From Aminobacterium sp. MB27-C1 (GTDB lineage Bacteria; Synergistota; Synergistia; Synergistales; Aminobacteriaceae), in contig NZ_CP133089.1 in the NCBI RefSeq assembly GCF_030908405.1, positions 1,550,001 to 1,614,000 of the forward strand: DNA of 64,000 nt. The letters are read 5' to 3'. Below the pieces are notes generated by a model. The model had not been told where the DNA came from. It did not search any database and worked only from the letters and a program-made list of their open reading frames with translations. A program made the translations under genes and the position numbers. The stretch's first letter is position 1; each line of letters begins with the position of its first letter. This document shows, piece after piece, positions 47,201-55,149 of the stretch.

Positions 47201-47206
47201 AAAAAA

Positions 47207-47242
47207 CCATCCCCCCTTGGAGACTCATTCTAGGGGGGATGG
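47207..47242 (-). promoter_or_regulatory. Terminator-like hairpin covering the grdI ribosome site
   Basis: In the mRNA the perfect 10-bp stem CCAUCCCCCC / GGGGGGAUGG (loop of 16) is followed directly by UUUUUU and then the grdI AUG at 47200. The 3' arm contains the only purine-rich stretch that could serve as Shine-Dalgarno. The structure could therefore stop transcription, block translation, or both, unless opened by a regulator. Confidence 0.75.
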
Positions 47243-47259
47243 TGTGTGAGTGTATATTG

Positions 47260-47321
47260 CACACTGTGTAATAGAGTAATAAGCAAGTGTATGATTTTTA
47301 TCTCACACAGTGAGTGAGATA
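47260..47321. promoter_or_regulatory. Palindromes between response regulator gene and grdI
   Basis: Two short inverted repeats: TATCTCAC-N7-GTGAGATA (47299-47321) and CACA-C-TGTG (47260-47268), related by their CACA/GTG core. They lie upstream of grdI, just after the response-regulator gene, and could bind that regulator or form RNA hairpins. No good promoter hexamers were identified. Confidence 0.45.
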
Positions 47322-47350
47322 GGTGAAAAAGGAGGGGACTTTGAAGGATG

Positions 47351-47995
47351 TTACTCTTTGCAAATACCCTCTCGAATACAATATCGGATCAAATCAACAA
47401 AAGTATCACAGTTAAGCTTTGCCATGATATTGCTTCTATGAGTATTAACGGTATGGCGGCTTATAGAAAGTTTTTGTGCTATTTCATGAACTTTAAGCCC
47501 ATGAGCTAAAAGGCATAAAATTTCTCTTTCTCTCTCTGTTAACTCAGGTTCTCTTAACTCTTCTGAGTTTTCCAGGAGGTTAAGGTAGTTTTTTATAATC
47601 AACGAACCTGCTGTAGAACACAAGTAAAAAGCTCCATAATATACCGCTTGAATAGCTCTCTCCAGCTCTTCTGTCTCGCAATCTTTTAAAACGTATCCAG
47701 TAGCTCCCGATCGAAGCATATCAGAAATAATATAAACATTAGAATACATGGAAAGTGCTAGTACCTTCAAATCAGGTAAGCATTTCTTTAACTTTTGGGT
47801 GAGTATGCTTCCATTCATATCAGGCATCGTAACATCTACGATGGCTAAATCTATATCCGAATTTTGACTTATGACTCGCAACGCTTCTTTTCCACTGATC
47901 GCTGTAAATATTTCTTCAATAAAATTATTTTGTTCAAGGGATCGCTTCAATCCATCAAGAAACATTTTATGATCATCAACAAGCAATATTTTCAT
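47351..47995 (-). CDS. NarL/FixJ-type response regulator
   Basis: A 214-residue response regulator. The receiver domain (1-120) has the acidic pair near VDDHK, phospho-acceptor Asp in AIVDVTMPDMNG and the Lys in VLKDCETEE. The LuxR helix-turn-helix (about 145-205) reads LTEREREILCLLAHGLKVHEIAQKL...SRHTVNTHRS. It is directly downstream of the kinase gene with one base between, and upstream of grdI, so control of the reductase operon is likely (inference). Confidence 0.92.
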   Translation of the reverse strand: MKILLVDDHKMFLDGLKRSLEQNNFIEEIFTAISGKEALRVISQNSDIDLAIVDVTMPDMNGSILTQKLKKCLPDLKVLALSMYSNVYIISDMLRSGATGYVLKDCETEELERAIQAVYYGAFYLCSTAGSLIIKNYLNLLENSEELREPELTEREREILCLLAHGLKVHEIAQKLSISRHTVNTHRSNIMAKLNCDTFVDLIRYCIREGICKE

Positions 47996-49105
47996 CTAAA
48001 ATTTAACCTTTCGCTCCTGTAAATCTGTTGTATTGGCTGGAGCTGAAACTAAGATAGTACTTCCTTTCCCCGGCTCACTAAGAATTTCAACCGTTCCTCC
48101 AATATAATTAAGCCTTTCTTTAATGCTGAATAATCCAAAGTGATTTGAACCACTTATGAGAAATAAATTGTTTTTTTCAAAGCCAATTCCGTTATCATCT
48201 ACAACTATTTCAGCATTACGAGGTGTACGCCTCAATGTAGCAGAAACTTTTGTCGCTTGTGCATGTTTAATTACATTGACAAACAGTTCCCTGACAATTT
48301 GAAATAAAAGAACAGTTACATTATCATCAATACCTTGATCACAGACTTTTCCTCTATATGTGAAGTAGATATTATTTTTTTTAAATAACCGTTCTCCTAA
48401 ATCTTTTATTGCTGCACCTAACCCCACCTCGTACAAGATAGGGGAACTGATTTGAAACGTCAATTCTCGTGCATCATCAATAATATCTTGCAAAATATTA
48501 ATGGTATCATTCACTTTAGAAAGTGCAGCTTCATCTTCATCTGCCAATTTCCGTATTTGCTTTAGATTATTCATGACCGTCACAAAAGAATAGCCAAATT
48601 GATCATGTATCTCTCGAGCTATAGTGCGGCGAATTCCTTCTTCTGTAAGAGACAGACGAGTTACTAAACTTTGTAATTCCTGACTGTATTTCAAAAGCAT
48701 CCTCTGACTTCTATCAAGAGCTTCTTCTGATTGATAATATTGCGTAAGATCAAGAAAAAGAACACCTATAACATTACTGTTTACTGGAAAAAACAAGGCA
48801 TGAAGATAACGATCTGTTTCCCTGCTGTACCCTTCAAAATGTCTGGAATGACCAGACTTAGCTGTTTCAAGCATGTTATCCATCCATAACTCTTCAGGAT
48901 TAGGCCAAACCTCCTGAAAAGTTTTTCCTACAACGTTAATACGTTTGCGCCTCATTACTTTTTCATAAGAAGGATTAACGTCAATAAAGCGGAAATCAAT
49001 AGGACATCCCTCTTCATCCCTTATAATTTCATGTAAAGCAAACGGTTCTAAAAGAGTTTTTAAAATAGATTCATACGCTGTGACATGAAGGACTTTTTCT
49101 GACAT
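47996..49105 (-). CDS. PAS-domain sensor histidine kinase, NarX/DegS class
   Basis: A 369-residue cytoplasmic kinase. Residues about 10-125 form a PAS domain (DEEGCPIDFRFIDVNPSYEK), then a HisKA_3 dimerisation domain with RRTIAREIHDQFGYSFVTV (phospho-His), and a GHKL ATPase (ELFVNVIKHAQATKV, VDDNGIGFE, FGLFSIKERLNYIGG). No membrane segment is seen, so the signal is internal. It phosphorylates the NarL-type regulator encoded next. Confidence 0.9.
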   Translation of the reverse strand: MSEKVLHVTAYESILKTLLEPFALHEIIRDEEGCPIDFRFIDVNPSYEKVMRRKRINVVGKTFQEVWPNPEELWMDNMLETAKSGHSRHFEGYSRETDRYLHALFFPVNSNVIGVLFLDLTQYYQSEEALDRSQRMLLKYSQELQSLVTRLSLTEEGIRRTIAREIHDQFGYSFVTVMNNLKQIRKLADEDEAALSKVNDTINILQDIIDDARELTFQISSPILYEVGLGAAIKDLGERLFKKNNIYFTYRGKVCDQGIDDNVTVLLFQIVRELFVNVIKHAQATKVSATLRRTPRNAEIVVDDNGIGFEKNNLFLISGSNHFGLFSIKERLNYIGGTVEILSEPGKGSTILVSAPANTTDLQERKVKF

Positions 49106-49187
49106 AGAACTATCGCTCCTTAAATCTAATTAAAGCTCCTATAAAAGAATAAATTAGGAAATGGCAATAACTGGTTATTATACGTTA

Positions 49188-49499
49188 TTATTCTTCAATA
49201 TCTCTTCTCATCTGTTCAAATTCTTCTCTTGATATTTCTCCTCGTGCATAACGACGTTTTAAAATATCTAAAGCCGCTTCATGTGTAGATGAAACCAAAT
49301 GGGGTGTTGGCTCTTTTTTGAAAAGCAAAACGAGCAATATGACAATGCCAACGATAATGATTAGCATCATAAAAATCCCTCCTGGAAATCCAAACATCAT
49401 TGGATGCCACATACTCCATGGCAGACTCTCTGAATTTGCAAAAGCAAAATATGGAAATACGATACTTAACCCTAAAACCATAAAAAATAACATACGCAT
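49188..49499 (-). CDS. Small membrane protein with C-terminal SHOCT domain
   Basis: About 103 residues from the ATG at 49499 (AAAGGGGGG upstream); an earlier ATG at 49553 adds 18 residues and is less likely. Two hydrophobic stretches (signal-like residues 1-20, then PGGIFMMLIIIVGIVILLVLLF) are followed by the SHOCT motif ALDILKRRYARGEISREEFEQM. SHOCT proteins are small, function unknown, often near membrane redox or stress genes. It is divergent from the molybdopterin oxidoreductase gene. Confidence 0.78.
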   Translation of the reverse strand: MRMLFFMVLGLSIVFPYFAFANSESLPWSMWHPMMFGFPGGIFMMLIIIVGIVILLVLLFKKEPTPHLVSSTHEAALDILKRRYARGEISREEFEQMRRDIEE

Positions 49500-49588
49500 T
49501 GAAATTCCCCCCCTTTCGTTTCTATTGACAGTCCAAAAGATATAAACATACAATAAAGAAAATTCTTTTTTATTAGGGAGATGATATC

Positions 49589-50254
49589 ATGTCCCGAAAT
49601 CACTTTCTATTAGTGAGTGTTTTTTTAATAGCCATATATATTTTCTTCCCTTCAGTACATTCTAGTTACGCCCAAACTCTGACCACTGTAGAGATAAACG
49701 AATACGAAGGAACAAAGTTAGGCTCAATAAAAGATTTTAGAGAAAATTCAATCAAAGGAATTCAAGAGGTAAATCCAGATACATATACACTCGTTGTGGA
49801 TGGACTTGTAGAAACCCCCCTTTCTTTTACTTTAGAAGAACTTACGGAGAAACTCCCCCGAGCCAAGAAAGTTATACGTATAGATTGTGTTGAAGGCTGG
49901 GCTGTAACATGTTTATGGGAAGGTTTTCTCATAACCGATCTCATCAACCTCAGTGTGCCTAAAAAAGAAAGTAAAATTATTATCTTTCATGCCGTCGACG
50001 GGTATACAACGTCGTTACCACTCGAATACATTAAAGAGAAGAATATTATGTTAGCTGATCATATAAATGGAATAGTACTTCCACAAGCGCAAGGATTTCC
50101 ACTTCAGCTTGTAGCAGAAGATAAGTGGGGATATAAATGGATTCGTTGGATTACGCGCCTTGAGTTATCGGATGACGAAAGGTATAAGGGGTACTGGGAA
50201 TCTCGAGGATATAGCAATCAAGGAGATATTGATAAATCAATGTTTGGGGATTAA
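49589..50254 (+). CDS. Sulfite-oxidase-fold molybdopterin oxidoreductase
   Basis: A 221-residue protein with a signal peptide (about 1-29) and an oxidoreductase molybdopterin-binding domain of the sulfite oxidase/MsrP class: VDGLVETPLSFTLEEL, RIDCVEGWAVTCLWEGF (Cys as Mo ligand), PLEYIKEKNIMLADHINGIV and KWGYKWIRWITRLEL. The substrate could be sulfite, methionine sulfoxide or another oxo-compound. It is followed by two small membrane proteins and a secreted protein in one operon, which suggests a quinone- or haem-linked electron path (inference). Confidence 0.86.
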   Translation: MSRNHFLLVSVFLIAIYIFFPSVHSSYAQTLTTVEINEYEGTKLGSIKDFRENSIKGIQEVNPDTYTLVVDGLVETPLSFTLEELTEKLPRAKKVIRIDCVEGWAVTCLWEGFLITDLINLSVPKKESKIIIFHAVDGYTTSLPLEYIKEKNIMLADHINGIVLPQAQGFPLQLVAEDKWGYKWIRWITRLELSDDERYKGYWESRGYSNQGDIDKSMFGD

Positions 50255-50257
50255 CTT

Positions 50258-50590
50258 ATGCTAGAATCCAAAGCATACGAAAAATTTCTGGCAAAGCTTA
50301 ATAGAATTTTTGCATGGCTTCTTATTCCCGTTCTTTCTATTAATTTTATAAGTGGATATGCAATATTACATCCACGTATTTTTGACTGGATCATAACAAA
50401 ACCATCAGCCTTTCGCCTACACCTTAATATCCAACCTTTGACCATTGTATTGGTATCTTTCCATGCCTTCTATTACATTAGAATACGTATTCTACAAAAA
50501 GGGTTCCAAAAGAAATATGTTGATCTTTTTTTGGGAATTTGTTACGCCATTCTTAATTTCGGGGTTTTCTACTTGCGATTAAGAGGGTGA
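50258..50590 (+). CDS. Small membrane protein with histidines, haem-b candidate
   Basis: A 110-residue integral membrane protein with about three hydrophobic helices (about 17-38, 55-76, 84-104) and His in or next to helices at YAILHPR, RLHLNIQP and VSFHAFYY. The spacing suggests bis-His haem binding as in short cytochrome b561/YedZ-like proteins, but this is not proven. It begins four bases after the molybdopterin enzyme stop and is the likely electron carrier of that operon. I could not assign a named family. Confidence 0.6.
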   Translation: MLESKAYEKFLAKLNRIFAWLLIPVLSINFISGYAILHPRIFDWIITKPSAFRLHLNIQPLTIVLVSFHAFYYIRIRILQKGFQKKYVDLFLGICYAILNFGVFYLRLRG

Positions 50591-50623
50591 CATTCATTTT
50601 ATGAATAATGGAGGGTAATGGCA

Positions 50624-50821
50624 ATGATTAGTTTATTTCAATGGACTGGTCGTATCGCTATTGTTCTGTTAATTATTGCTTGTGTTACTGGCTTGTTCGG
50701 AAGTGTGCTACGACGATATCTTAAGGGAACTCTTGTTTTTAAAATTCATAAATGGGTCGCACTAAGTGCTCTTTTGTTTGGACTCATTCATGGTCTCATT
50801 TACTGGCTATTCTTACAGTAA
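50624..50821 (+). CDS. Very small membrane protein with paired His, haem-b candidate
   Basis: A 65-residue protein from the ATG at 50624, nine bases after GGAGGG; an ATG six bases earlier is too close to that site. It has two hydrophobic helices (about 8-26 and 42-63) with His in FKIHKWVAL and GLIHGLIYW. It resembles half of a split cytochrome b module and probably works with the preceding 110-residue protein. No known family was recognised. Confidence 0.6.
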   Translation: MISLFQWTGRIAIVLLIIACVTGLFGSVLRRYLKGTLVFKIHKWVALSALLFGLIHGLIYWLFLQ

Positions 50822-50845
50822 ATAAAAGTGGAAGGAGGGATGAAA

Positions 50846-51196
50846 ATGAAAAATAAGTTAAATATCCTCTGCGTTTTCCTCTCTTTCTTTATATTTAGCT
50901 TTGCCGCGCTCGCCCATCCTCCTAAAGACATAAAACTTCAATGGGACCCTTTACAAAAAATTCTCTCTGTTCACATTGAACATGTGGTAGATAATCCAGA
51001 AAAACACCACATTAAAAGTATAAAAGTAGAAGTCAACGGAAAAATATTCGAAGAAAGGATGTATAAAACTCAAGAGAATTCAAAAATACAAATAGATACT
51101 TTCAAAATACCAGACATATCTTCAGGCACAAATATAACCGTTACAGCTGAATGCAACATTTTTGGCACTATGAAAAAAGAAATTGTAATACCATAA
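50846..51196 (+). CDS. Secreted Ig-fold protein, SoxZ/desulfoferrodoxin-like
   Basis: A 116-residue protein from the ATG at 50846 with AGGAGG seven bases upstream. A signal peptide (about 1-25, ending AALA) is followed by a beta-rich domain: HPPKDIKLQWDP, VHIEHVVDNPEKHHIKSI, KVEVNGKIFEE and FKIPDISSGTNITVTAEC. The His-containing segment and NGK strand resemble SoxZ or superoxide reductase domains, but the similarity is weak. As the last gene of the molybdopterin operon it might carry substrate or electrons. The call is tentative. Confidence 0.55.
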   Translation: MKNKLNILCVFLSFFIFSFAALAHPPKDIKLQWDPLQKILSVHIEHVVDNPEKHHIKSIKVEVNGKIFEERMYKTQENSKIQIDTFKIPDISSGTNITVTAECNIFGTMKKEIVIP

Positions 51197-51202
51197 TAAA
51201 TA

Positions 51203-51256
51203 AAAGCAGGGGGAATTATTAAAGATTTGAAACAAGTTATTTCCCTCTGCTTTTAT
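51203..51256 (+). terminator. Intrinsic terminator after the molybdopterin operon
   Basis: Stem AAAGCAGGGGGAA / TTCCCTCTGCTTTT with a long loop and following T-run. Confidence 0.65.
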
Positions 51257-51314
51257 ATTCAAATTTCCGCCCTCGCTTTTTATATTTCCCCACAATAGGT
51301 GATTTTCTTCACTC

Positions 51315-51361
51315 TTGCTTTAAAAATATCTTGATGTTAATATTTCTGGCATGCCGGCATG
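51315..51361 (+). promoter_or_regulatory. Promoter and palindromic operator for the ABC substrate-binding gene
   Basis: TTGCTT (51315-51320), 17-base spacer, TAATAT (51338-51343). Directly downstream a 12-base perfect palindrome CATGCCGGCATG (51350-51361) lies over the expected start of transcription, so a repressor is likely. Confidence 0.55.
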
Positions 51362-51408
51362 ATTCTTAAAAGTTATAAAAATTATTCCATAACAGGAGGG
51401 TGCACTAC

Positions 51409-52536
51409 ATGTTCTCTAAATCAAAAAAATTTTCATTGTTCTGTGCGCTTTTACTTACGATTGCATCATCGATGCTACTCCCGCTTTCTTCATCTCCAGC
51501 ACTAGCACAAGAAGTTCCTGTAATTAAAATGGCCTGGGGCTTTGATCTCCATGCAGGCATTTTACTTGTTGCTACAGCACGAGGCGAAAAATTCAAAGAT
51601 GGCGGAGTTTATCTCAAACCTATCATTGAAAAACAGCAATATGAACTTTATTCTAATGGCGAAAAGATTGCTTTGCTTGAAATGGTTGTTACAAAGGGAA
51701 GTTCTGAATCGGCAGTTCTCTTAGGTCAAAAACGACTTGATTGCTGCGTTAATTCAACTACCGGCATGATGTTTGCCTACGATAGAGGAACTAAATTACG
51801 CGTCCTCTGCCCTATACATGTAGATGGAATAGCCCTTGTGTTCCCTCCCGAAACAAAGTTTTATGGCTGGGATGCCTTAGAAAAACATATAAAGGATTCG
51901 CCTAATCCCGTTCGTCTTGGCTACCACTCCCCAACTAGCGCGCCGCGTGTTGTTCTTGAAACAGCTTTAAAAAAAGGAGGATTAAAGGTTACCGAAGATC
52001 CAAACGACTCAACTGCTGATGTTTTACTTGTTGATTTAAAAGGCGATAGAAATATGCTACCAGCTTTCTCTGGAAATTTCGTAGATGGTTGGGTCGGCCC
52101 GTCTCACTATCCAGAAACAGCAGAAGCTCAAGGGATAGGGAAAATTGTTTTACACCTCAAAGACTTTCCCCCTGCAGGACAATGGTATGATTTCCCTTGT
52201 TGCTCTCTCACTGCAAGAGAAGATTCTATAAAAGAGCATCCCGAAGTGTACCAGGCACTTACTCAGTTATTCCATAACAGTGCTGAATGGTGTACGGCCC
52301 ATAAAAAAGAAGCAGCAAAAATCAATTCTGAAATTATCGGAATTCCTGTAGAAGCAGCTGAAAATGCAACTATCGTTTACACGACAACTCCTTCAGAAAA
52401 ATGGATGGATGGAGTCAAACTCTATGTAGATGTTTTAAATGATATGGGCAAGTTCGAAGGAGAAATGAAAGGAAAAAGTTTTGATGAAATAAAAAAGGTT
52501 TTCTTTGACTTCAGTTTCATCAATAAAGTTGAATAG
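51409..52536 (+). CDS. NMT1/SsuA-type ABC substrate-binding protein
   Basis: About 375 residues from the ATG at 51409 (AGGAGGG upstream). A signal peptide (about 1-33, ending ALAQ) precedes a periplasmic binding domain of the nitrate/sulfonate/taurine class: IKMAWGFDLHAGILLVATAR, LDCCVNSTTGMMFAYDRG, VRLGYHSPTSAPRVVLETAL and DGWVGPSHYPETAEAQ. The Cys-Cys pairs (LDCC, FPCC) are unusual. The ligand is unknown. A permease gene follows, but no ATPase gene is next to it. Confidence 0.8.
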   Translation: MFSKSKKFSLFCALLLTIASSMLLPLSSSPALAQEVPVIKMAWGFDLHAGILLVATARGEKFKDGGVYLKPIIEKQQYELYSNGEKIALLEMVVTKGSSESAVLLGQKRLDCCVNSTTGMMFAYDRGTKLRVLCPIHVDGIALVFPPETKFYGWDALEKHIKDSPNPVRLGYHSPTSAPRVVLETALKKGGLKVTEDPNDSTADVLLVDLKGDRNMLPAFSGNFVDGWVGPSHYPETAEAQGIGKIVLHLKDFPPAGQWYDFPCCSLTAREDSIKEHPEVYQALTQLFHNSAEWCTAHKKEAAKINSEIIGIPVEAAENATIVYTTTPSEKWMDGVKLYVDVLNDMGKFEGEMKGKSFDEIKKVFFDFSFINKVE

Positions 52537-52549
52537 AATTTTGACTCGT

Positions 52550-52582
52550 ATCAAGAAGGGGGGAAATTCCCCTCTTCTTGAT
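52550..52582 (+). promoter_or_regulatory. Long intergenic hairpin between binding-protein and permease genes
   Basis: Near-perfect palindrome of 33 bases, arms ATCAAGAAGgGGGGAA / TTCCCCtCTTCTTGAT. It lacks a following T-run and probably protects the upstream mRNA, so that the binding protein is made in excess over the permease. Confidence 0.65.
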
Positions 52583-52606
52583 AGAAATAATTTAGGAGAG
52601 ATCACC

Positions 52607-53443
52607 ATGAAACAACTCGCATTCAAAACTGGACTTTCTCTAATACTCCCTTTTTCAATTCTTATTCTTTGGGGGTATATGGCAGATATAGTAAACAATC
52701 CTATGATCCTTCCAACCTCTCAAGAAGTATTAAAACAATTTATCATGCCCAGTAAAAGCATAATTGGGTTAGGATCTTTATTTACCAATATAGCCGTAAG
52801 TCTTATTAGGGTTTTATTAGGATATACTGTAGCTTTGCTAGTAGCGCTTCCTTTGGGAATACTTATGGGATCAAGAGAAAATATATACTATTTTTTTAAT
52901 ACTTTTTTAGGTTTTTTCCGGCCAGTTCCCCCAATAGCATGGGTTCCTCTTATTTTAGCCTGGCTTGGAATGACAAGTTTTGCCACCATCTTTGGGCTTC
53001 GACAAGGAACGTGGTATGTTTATTTGAGTAACTTTAAGCTCTCAATGGTCTACATTATCTTCTTAGGAGCTTTTTTTCCTATCATAACGAGTGCAATACA
53101 TGCCGTAAAAAACGTTCCTAAAACGCTAATAGAGTCAGCTCGTGTGCTCGGCGCCACTAAGTCAGACATTTTTAGGAAGATACTTCTACCTGGAGCTGCT
53201 CCTACATTGATGAATGGGATGCGAACAGGACTAGGCGCTGCGTGGGGATGTTTAGTTTCAGCAGAGATGCTACCCGGAAGTCTTTCCGGCGTTGGATATT
53301 TAATTACCCATGCTTACGAATTAGCACGAGTAGATATTGTCATTACCGGAATGATCTGCATTGGTGTTATTGGCGCCCTTCTTGATTACGCTTTCAGATA
53401 TCTTGAAGAAAAAAAATTTTCATGGCAACATACTGCACGTTAA
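52607..53443 (+). CDS. ABC transporter permease, SsuC/TauC type
   Basis: About 278 residues from the ATG at 52607 with TAGGAGAG upstream. It has six hydrophobic helices and the EAA loop SARVLGATKSDIFRKILLPGAA, typical of nitrate/sulfonate/taurine permeases. The partner ATPase is not in the operon and must be encoded elsewhere or shared. A central segment (LRQGTWYVYLSNFKLSMVY) seems longer than in usual SsuC and is unusual. Confidence 0.84.
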   Translation: MKQLAFKTGLSLILPFSILILWGYMADIVNNPMILPTSQEVLKQFIMPSKSIIGLGSLFTNIAVSLIRVLLGYTVALLVALPLGILMGSRENIYYFFNTFLGFFRPVPPIAWVPLILAWLGMTSFATIFGLRQGTWYVYLSNFKLSMVYIIFLGAFFPIITSAIHAVKNVPKTLIESARVLGATKSDIFRKILLPGAAPTLMNGMRTGLGAAWGCLVSAEMLPGSLSGVGYLITHAYELARVDIVITGMICIGVIGALLDYAFRYLEEKKFSWQHTAR

Positions 53444-53446
53444 CTT

Positions 53447-53482
53447 AAAAAGGAGGCTGAATTTTCTACCAGCCTCCTTTTC
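53447..53482. terminator. Bidirectional intrinsic terminator
   Basis: Stem AAAAGGAGGCTG / CAGCCTCCTTTT with a 10-base loop and T-run; separates the convergent permease and NlpC/P60 genes. Confidence 0.88.
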
Positions 53483-53486
53483 TATT

Positions 53487-54818
53487 CTAATCAGACAAAA
53501 CGACAAAATGTGTAACTCGATTGCCGATAATGCTTTCTTCAACAATACTTGATAGCTCATTTCCTGCTTCGAGCGAAGTAATAACTGTTCGACCAATAAT
53601 CAACCTTCCCTCTTTTTCTTCAACCAAAGTACGTATCCCCCATAAATTATGTAAAAAAACGGGTTTGTCATGATATGTTCCTATATACAACATAATATGC
53701 CCTGGCAAAGCTGCTAAAGTTAAAAAAGGTTTCCCTTGCGAAAGTACCGTTTTTTCCTTTTCGATAAGAGGAAGGCCTTTCACGTCGACAGAAATTCCTT
53801 GTGAAGCTTGGGCTTTCGAATTTCTTGGTAACCATAAGCCAAACACTGCAAAAAAATCCTGCGTCGTGGCGCTACAATCTCGCCTATTATTACCCCCACC
53901 CCAACCGTAAGGTTCATGCATAAATTGTGAAGCAATATAAGCTGCATTCCATTTTGTGAAATCTAAAGGCTTTGGAGTAATGCAACAATCAGAAAGAATG
54001 ATCTTTTTAAAAAAAACATTACTATCCAATCCTCGAACTGGAATAAGTACTTCATATGAAGCTTGAAGAGGAAAATGTTTAACTATGGGTAAAATTGTTC
54101 CTATTTTTGCTTTGGCATAAAAATGTTTCTCATTATCCAGAAGAGGAAGGTTATCTTTTATCACTACGCCCATCGGATATTCTCTCCACATTTTTATCTG
54201 GTCTTCTGTTATCCATGCGATACGACGAGTATCTATCCATCCAGAAACTGCGTGACTATCAACAAAAGCCCATGCTCCATCTTCAGAAAGATGAGAGACA
54301 AAAAGAGGATCTCCTGGTTTCACCGTTGTATTCTGTCCATAATCAAAGGGATATCCTTCGCCTGCCTTTTCAAAGTCAAAGAAGACTGGCTCATTTGACG
54401 GGAAAGCTCGAAGATTTGCCTCTTCCACTACTATAGCCTTCTTGTTTTGGCTTCCAAAATGCTCTATTTGGGCGTTTTCCTTTTGCTTTTCATACCAACC
54501 ATATAATCTCAAACGTCTATTTTCTCCATATGTTTTTTGATATGGGAACCATTTAAAAGGCCACAGTAAAGAATCAAGGCCCCGAGAAGGCCCACTTTGA
54601 GACCACGGAGAAAAGTAATGTTTATTATATTGATTATCCATATTTTTTTGTGCTTCAACATTCAAAATTCGATCCGAATAATCTCCGGTTATGTAATAAA
54701 AGCAATTCTGACTTAAAGAGACGATATCTTTTATTTCTTCTTCATCCTTTTGATACGCCCAGGAAACCGATTTAAAACATAGACTAAAAAACAACAGGCA
54801 AAATAAAAAAACGTACAT
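53487..54818 (-). CDS. NlpC/P60-type peptidoglycan hydrolase with SH3-like domains
   Basis: A 443-residue secreted protein. A signal peptide (about 1-20) is followed by an N-terminal SH3-type region (VVEEANLRAFPSNEPVF, AWAFVDSHAVSGWIDTRRIAW) and a C-terminal NlpC/P60 domain with catalytic Cys in GGGNNRRDCSATTQDFF, His in LAALPGHIMLYIGTYH and a later polar residue. It should cut peptide cross-links in the cell wall. The order matches the YkfC/NlpC family with N_NLPC_P60 domain. It stands alone on its strand. Confidence 0.87.
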   Translation of the reverse strand: MYVFLFCLLFFSLCFKSVSWAYQKDEEEIKDIVSLSQNCFYYITGDYSDRILNVEAQKNMDNQYNKHYFSPWSQSGPSRGLDSLLWPFKWFPYQKTYGENRRLRLYGWYEKQKENAQIEHFGSQNKKAIVVEEANLRAFPSNEPVFFDFEKAGEGYPFDYGQNTTVKPGDPLFVSHLSEDGAWAFVDSHAVSGWIDTRRIAWITEDQIKMWREYPMGVVIKDNLPLLDNEKHFYAKAKIGTILPIVKHFPLQASYEVLIPVRGLDSNVFFKKIILSDCCITPKPLDFTKWNAAYIASQFMHEPYGWGGGNNRRDCSATTQDFFAVFGLWLPRNSKAQASQGISVDVKGLPLIEKEKTVLSQGKPFLTLAALPGHIMLYIGTYHDKPVFLHNLWGIRTLVEEKEGRLIIGRTVITSLEAGNELSSIVEESIIGNRVTHFVVLSD

Positions 54819-54962
54819 TTTAAAATTACTTTTTCTACTTAAGGTCAGGATTGATCACCCTCTTCTCCGCTCTTTATTTATGATTTCATATTCCTCATTT
54901 GACATTTATCTTCTGCAATGATATAAGTGTTTAAAAATTCAGACAGGTTGGAGGCAACTTTA

Positions 54963-55049
54963 ATGTCTTTAGTTATTATATCCTCTTCCAACTGCTTTTT
55001 TGAGTATTATTACGCCGGCGAGGGACCCCTCTGGAGGGCCAGCGCTTAG
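54963..55049 (+). CDS. Attenuator leader peptide with FFEYYY
   Basis: A 28-codon ORF with a good ribosome site (TTGGAGG, eight bases upstream). Codons 12-17 are TTT TTT GAG TAT TAT TAC, giving FFEYYY, with a Trp further on. The stop at 55047-55049 lies 17 bases before a strong intrinsic terminator. This is the layout of a ribosome-stalling leader peptide that senses charged tRNA-Phe and tRNA-Tyr. No other function is apparent. Confidence 0.8.
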   Translation: MSLVIISSSNCFFEYYYAGEGPLWRASA

Positions 55050-55066
55050 GCGTTGATGGCCTTTAC

Positions 55067-55107
55067 AGGGCCGGGTTCCCGTTACTAGGGGATCCGGCCC
55101 TTTTTTT
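55067..55107 (+). terminator. Attenuator terminator of the arylacetate-CoA ligase gene
   Basis: A 14-bp hairpin (AGGGCCGG arm 55067-55074 with CCGGCCCT 55094-55101, inner pairs to 55080/55088, loop GTTACTA) followed by seven T. A competing pairing is possible between GGGACCC (55022-55028, inside the leader ORF) and GGGTTCCC (55073-55080, terminator 5' arm). Confidence 0.85.
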
Positions 55108-55149
55108 ATTCTTTGAAATTAAAAATGAACGCGAAAGGTGGAAATTAAT

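Noticed and set aside
47200-47350. Glycine riboswitch upstream of the component B genes
   Set aside because: The known conserved glycine aptamer pattern was not found; only the hairpin and palindromes described were seen.
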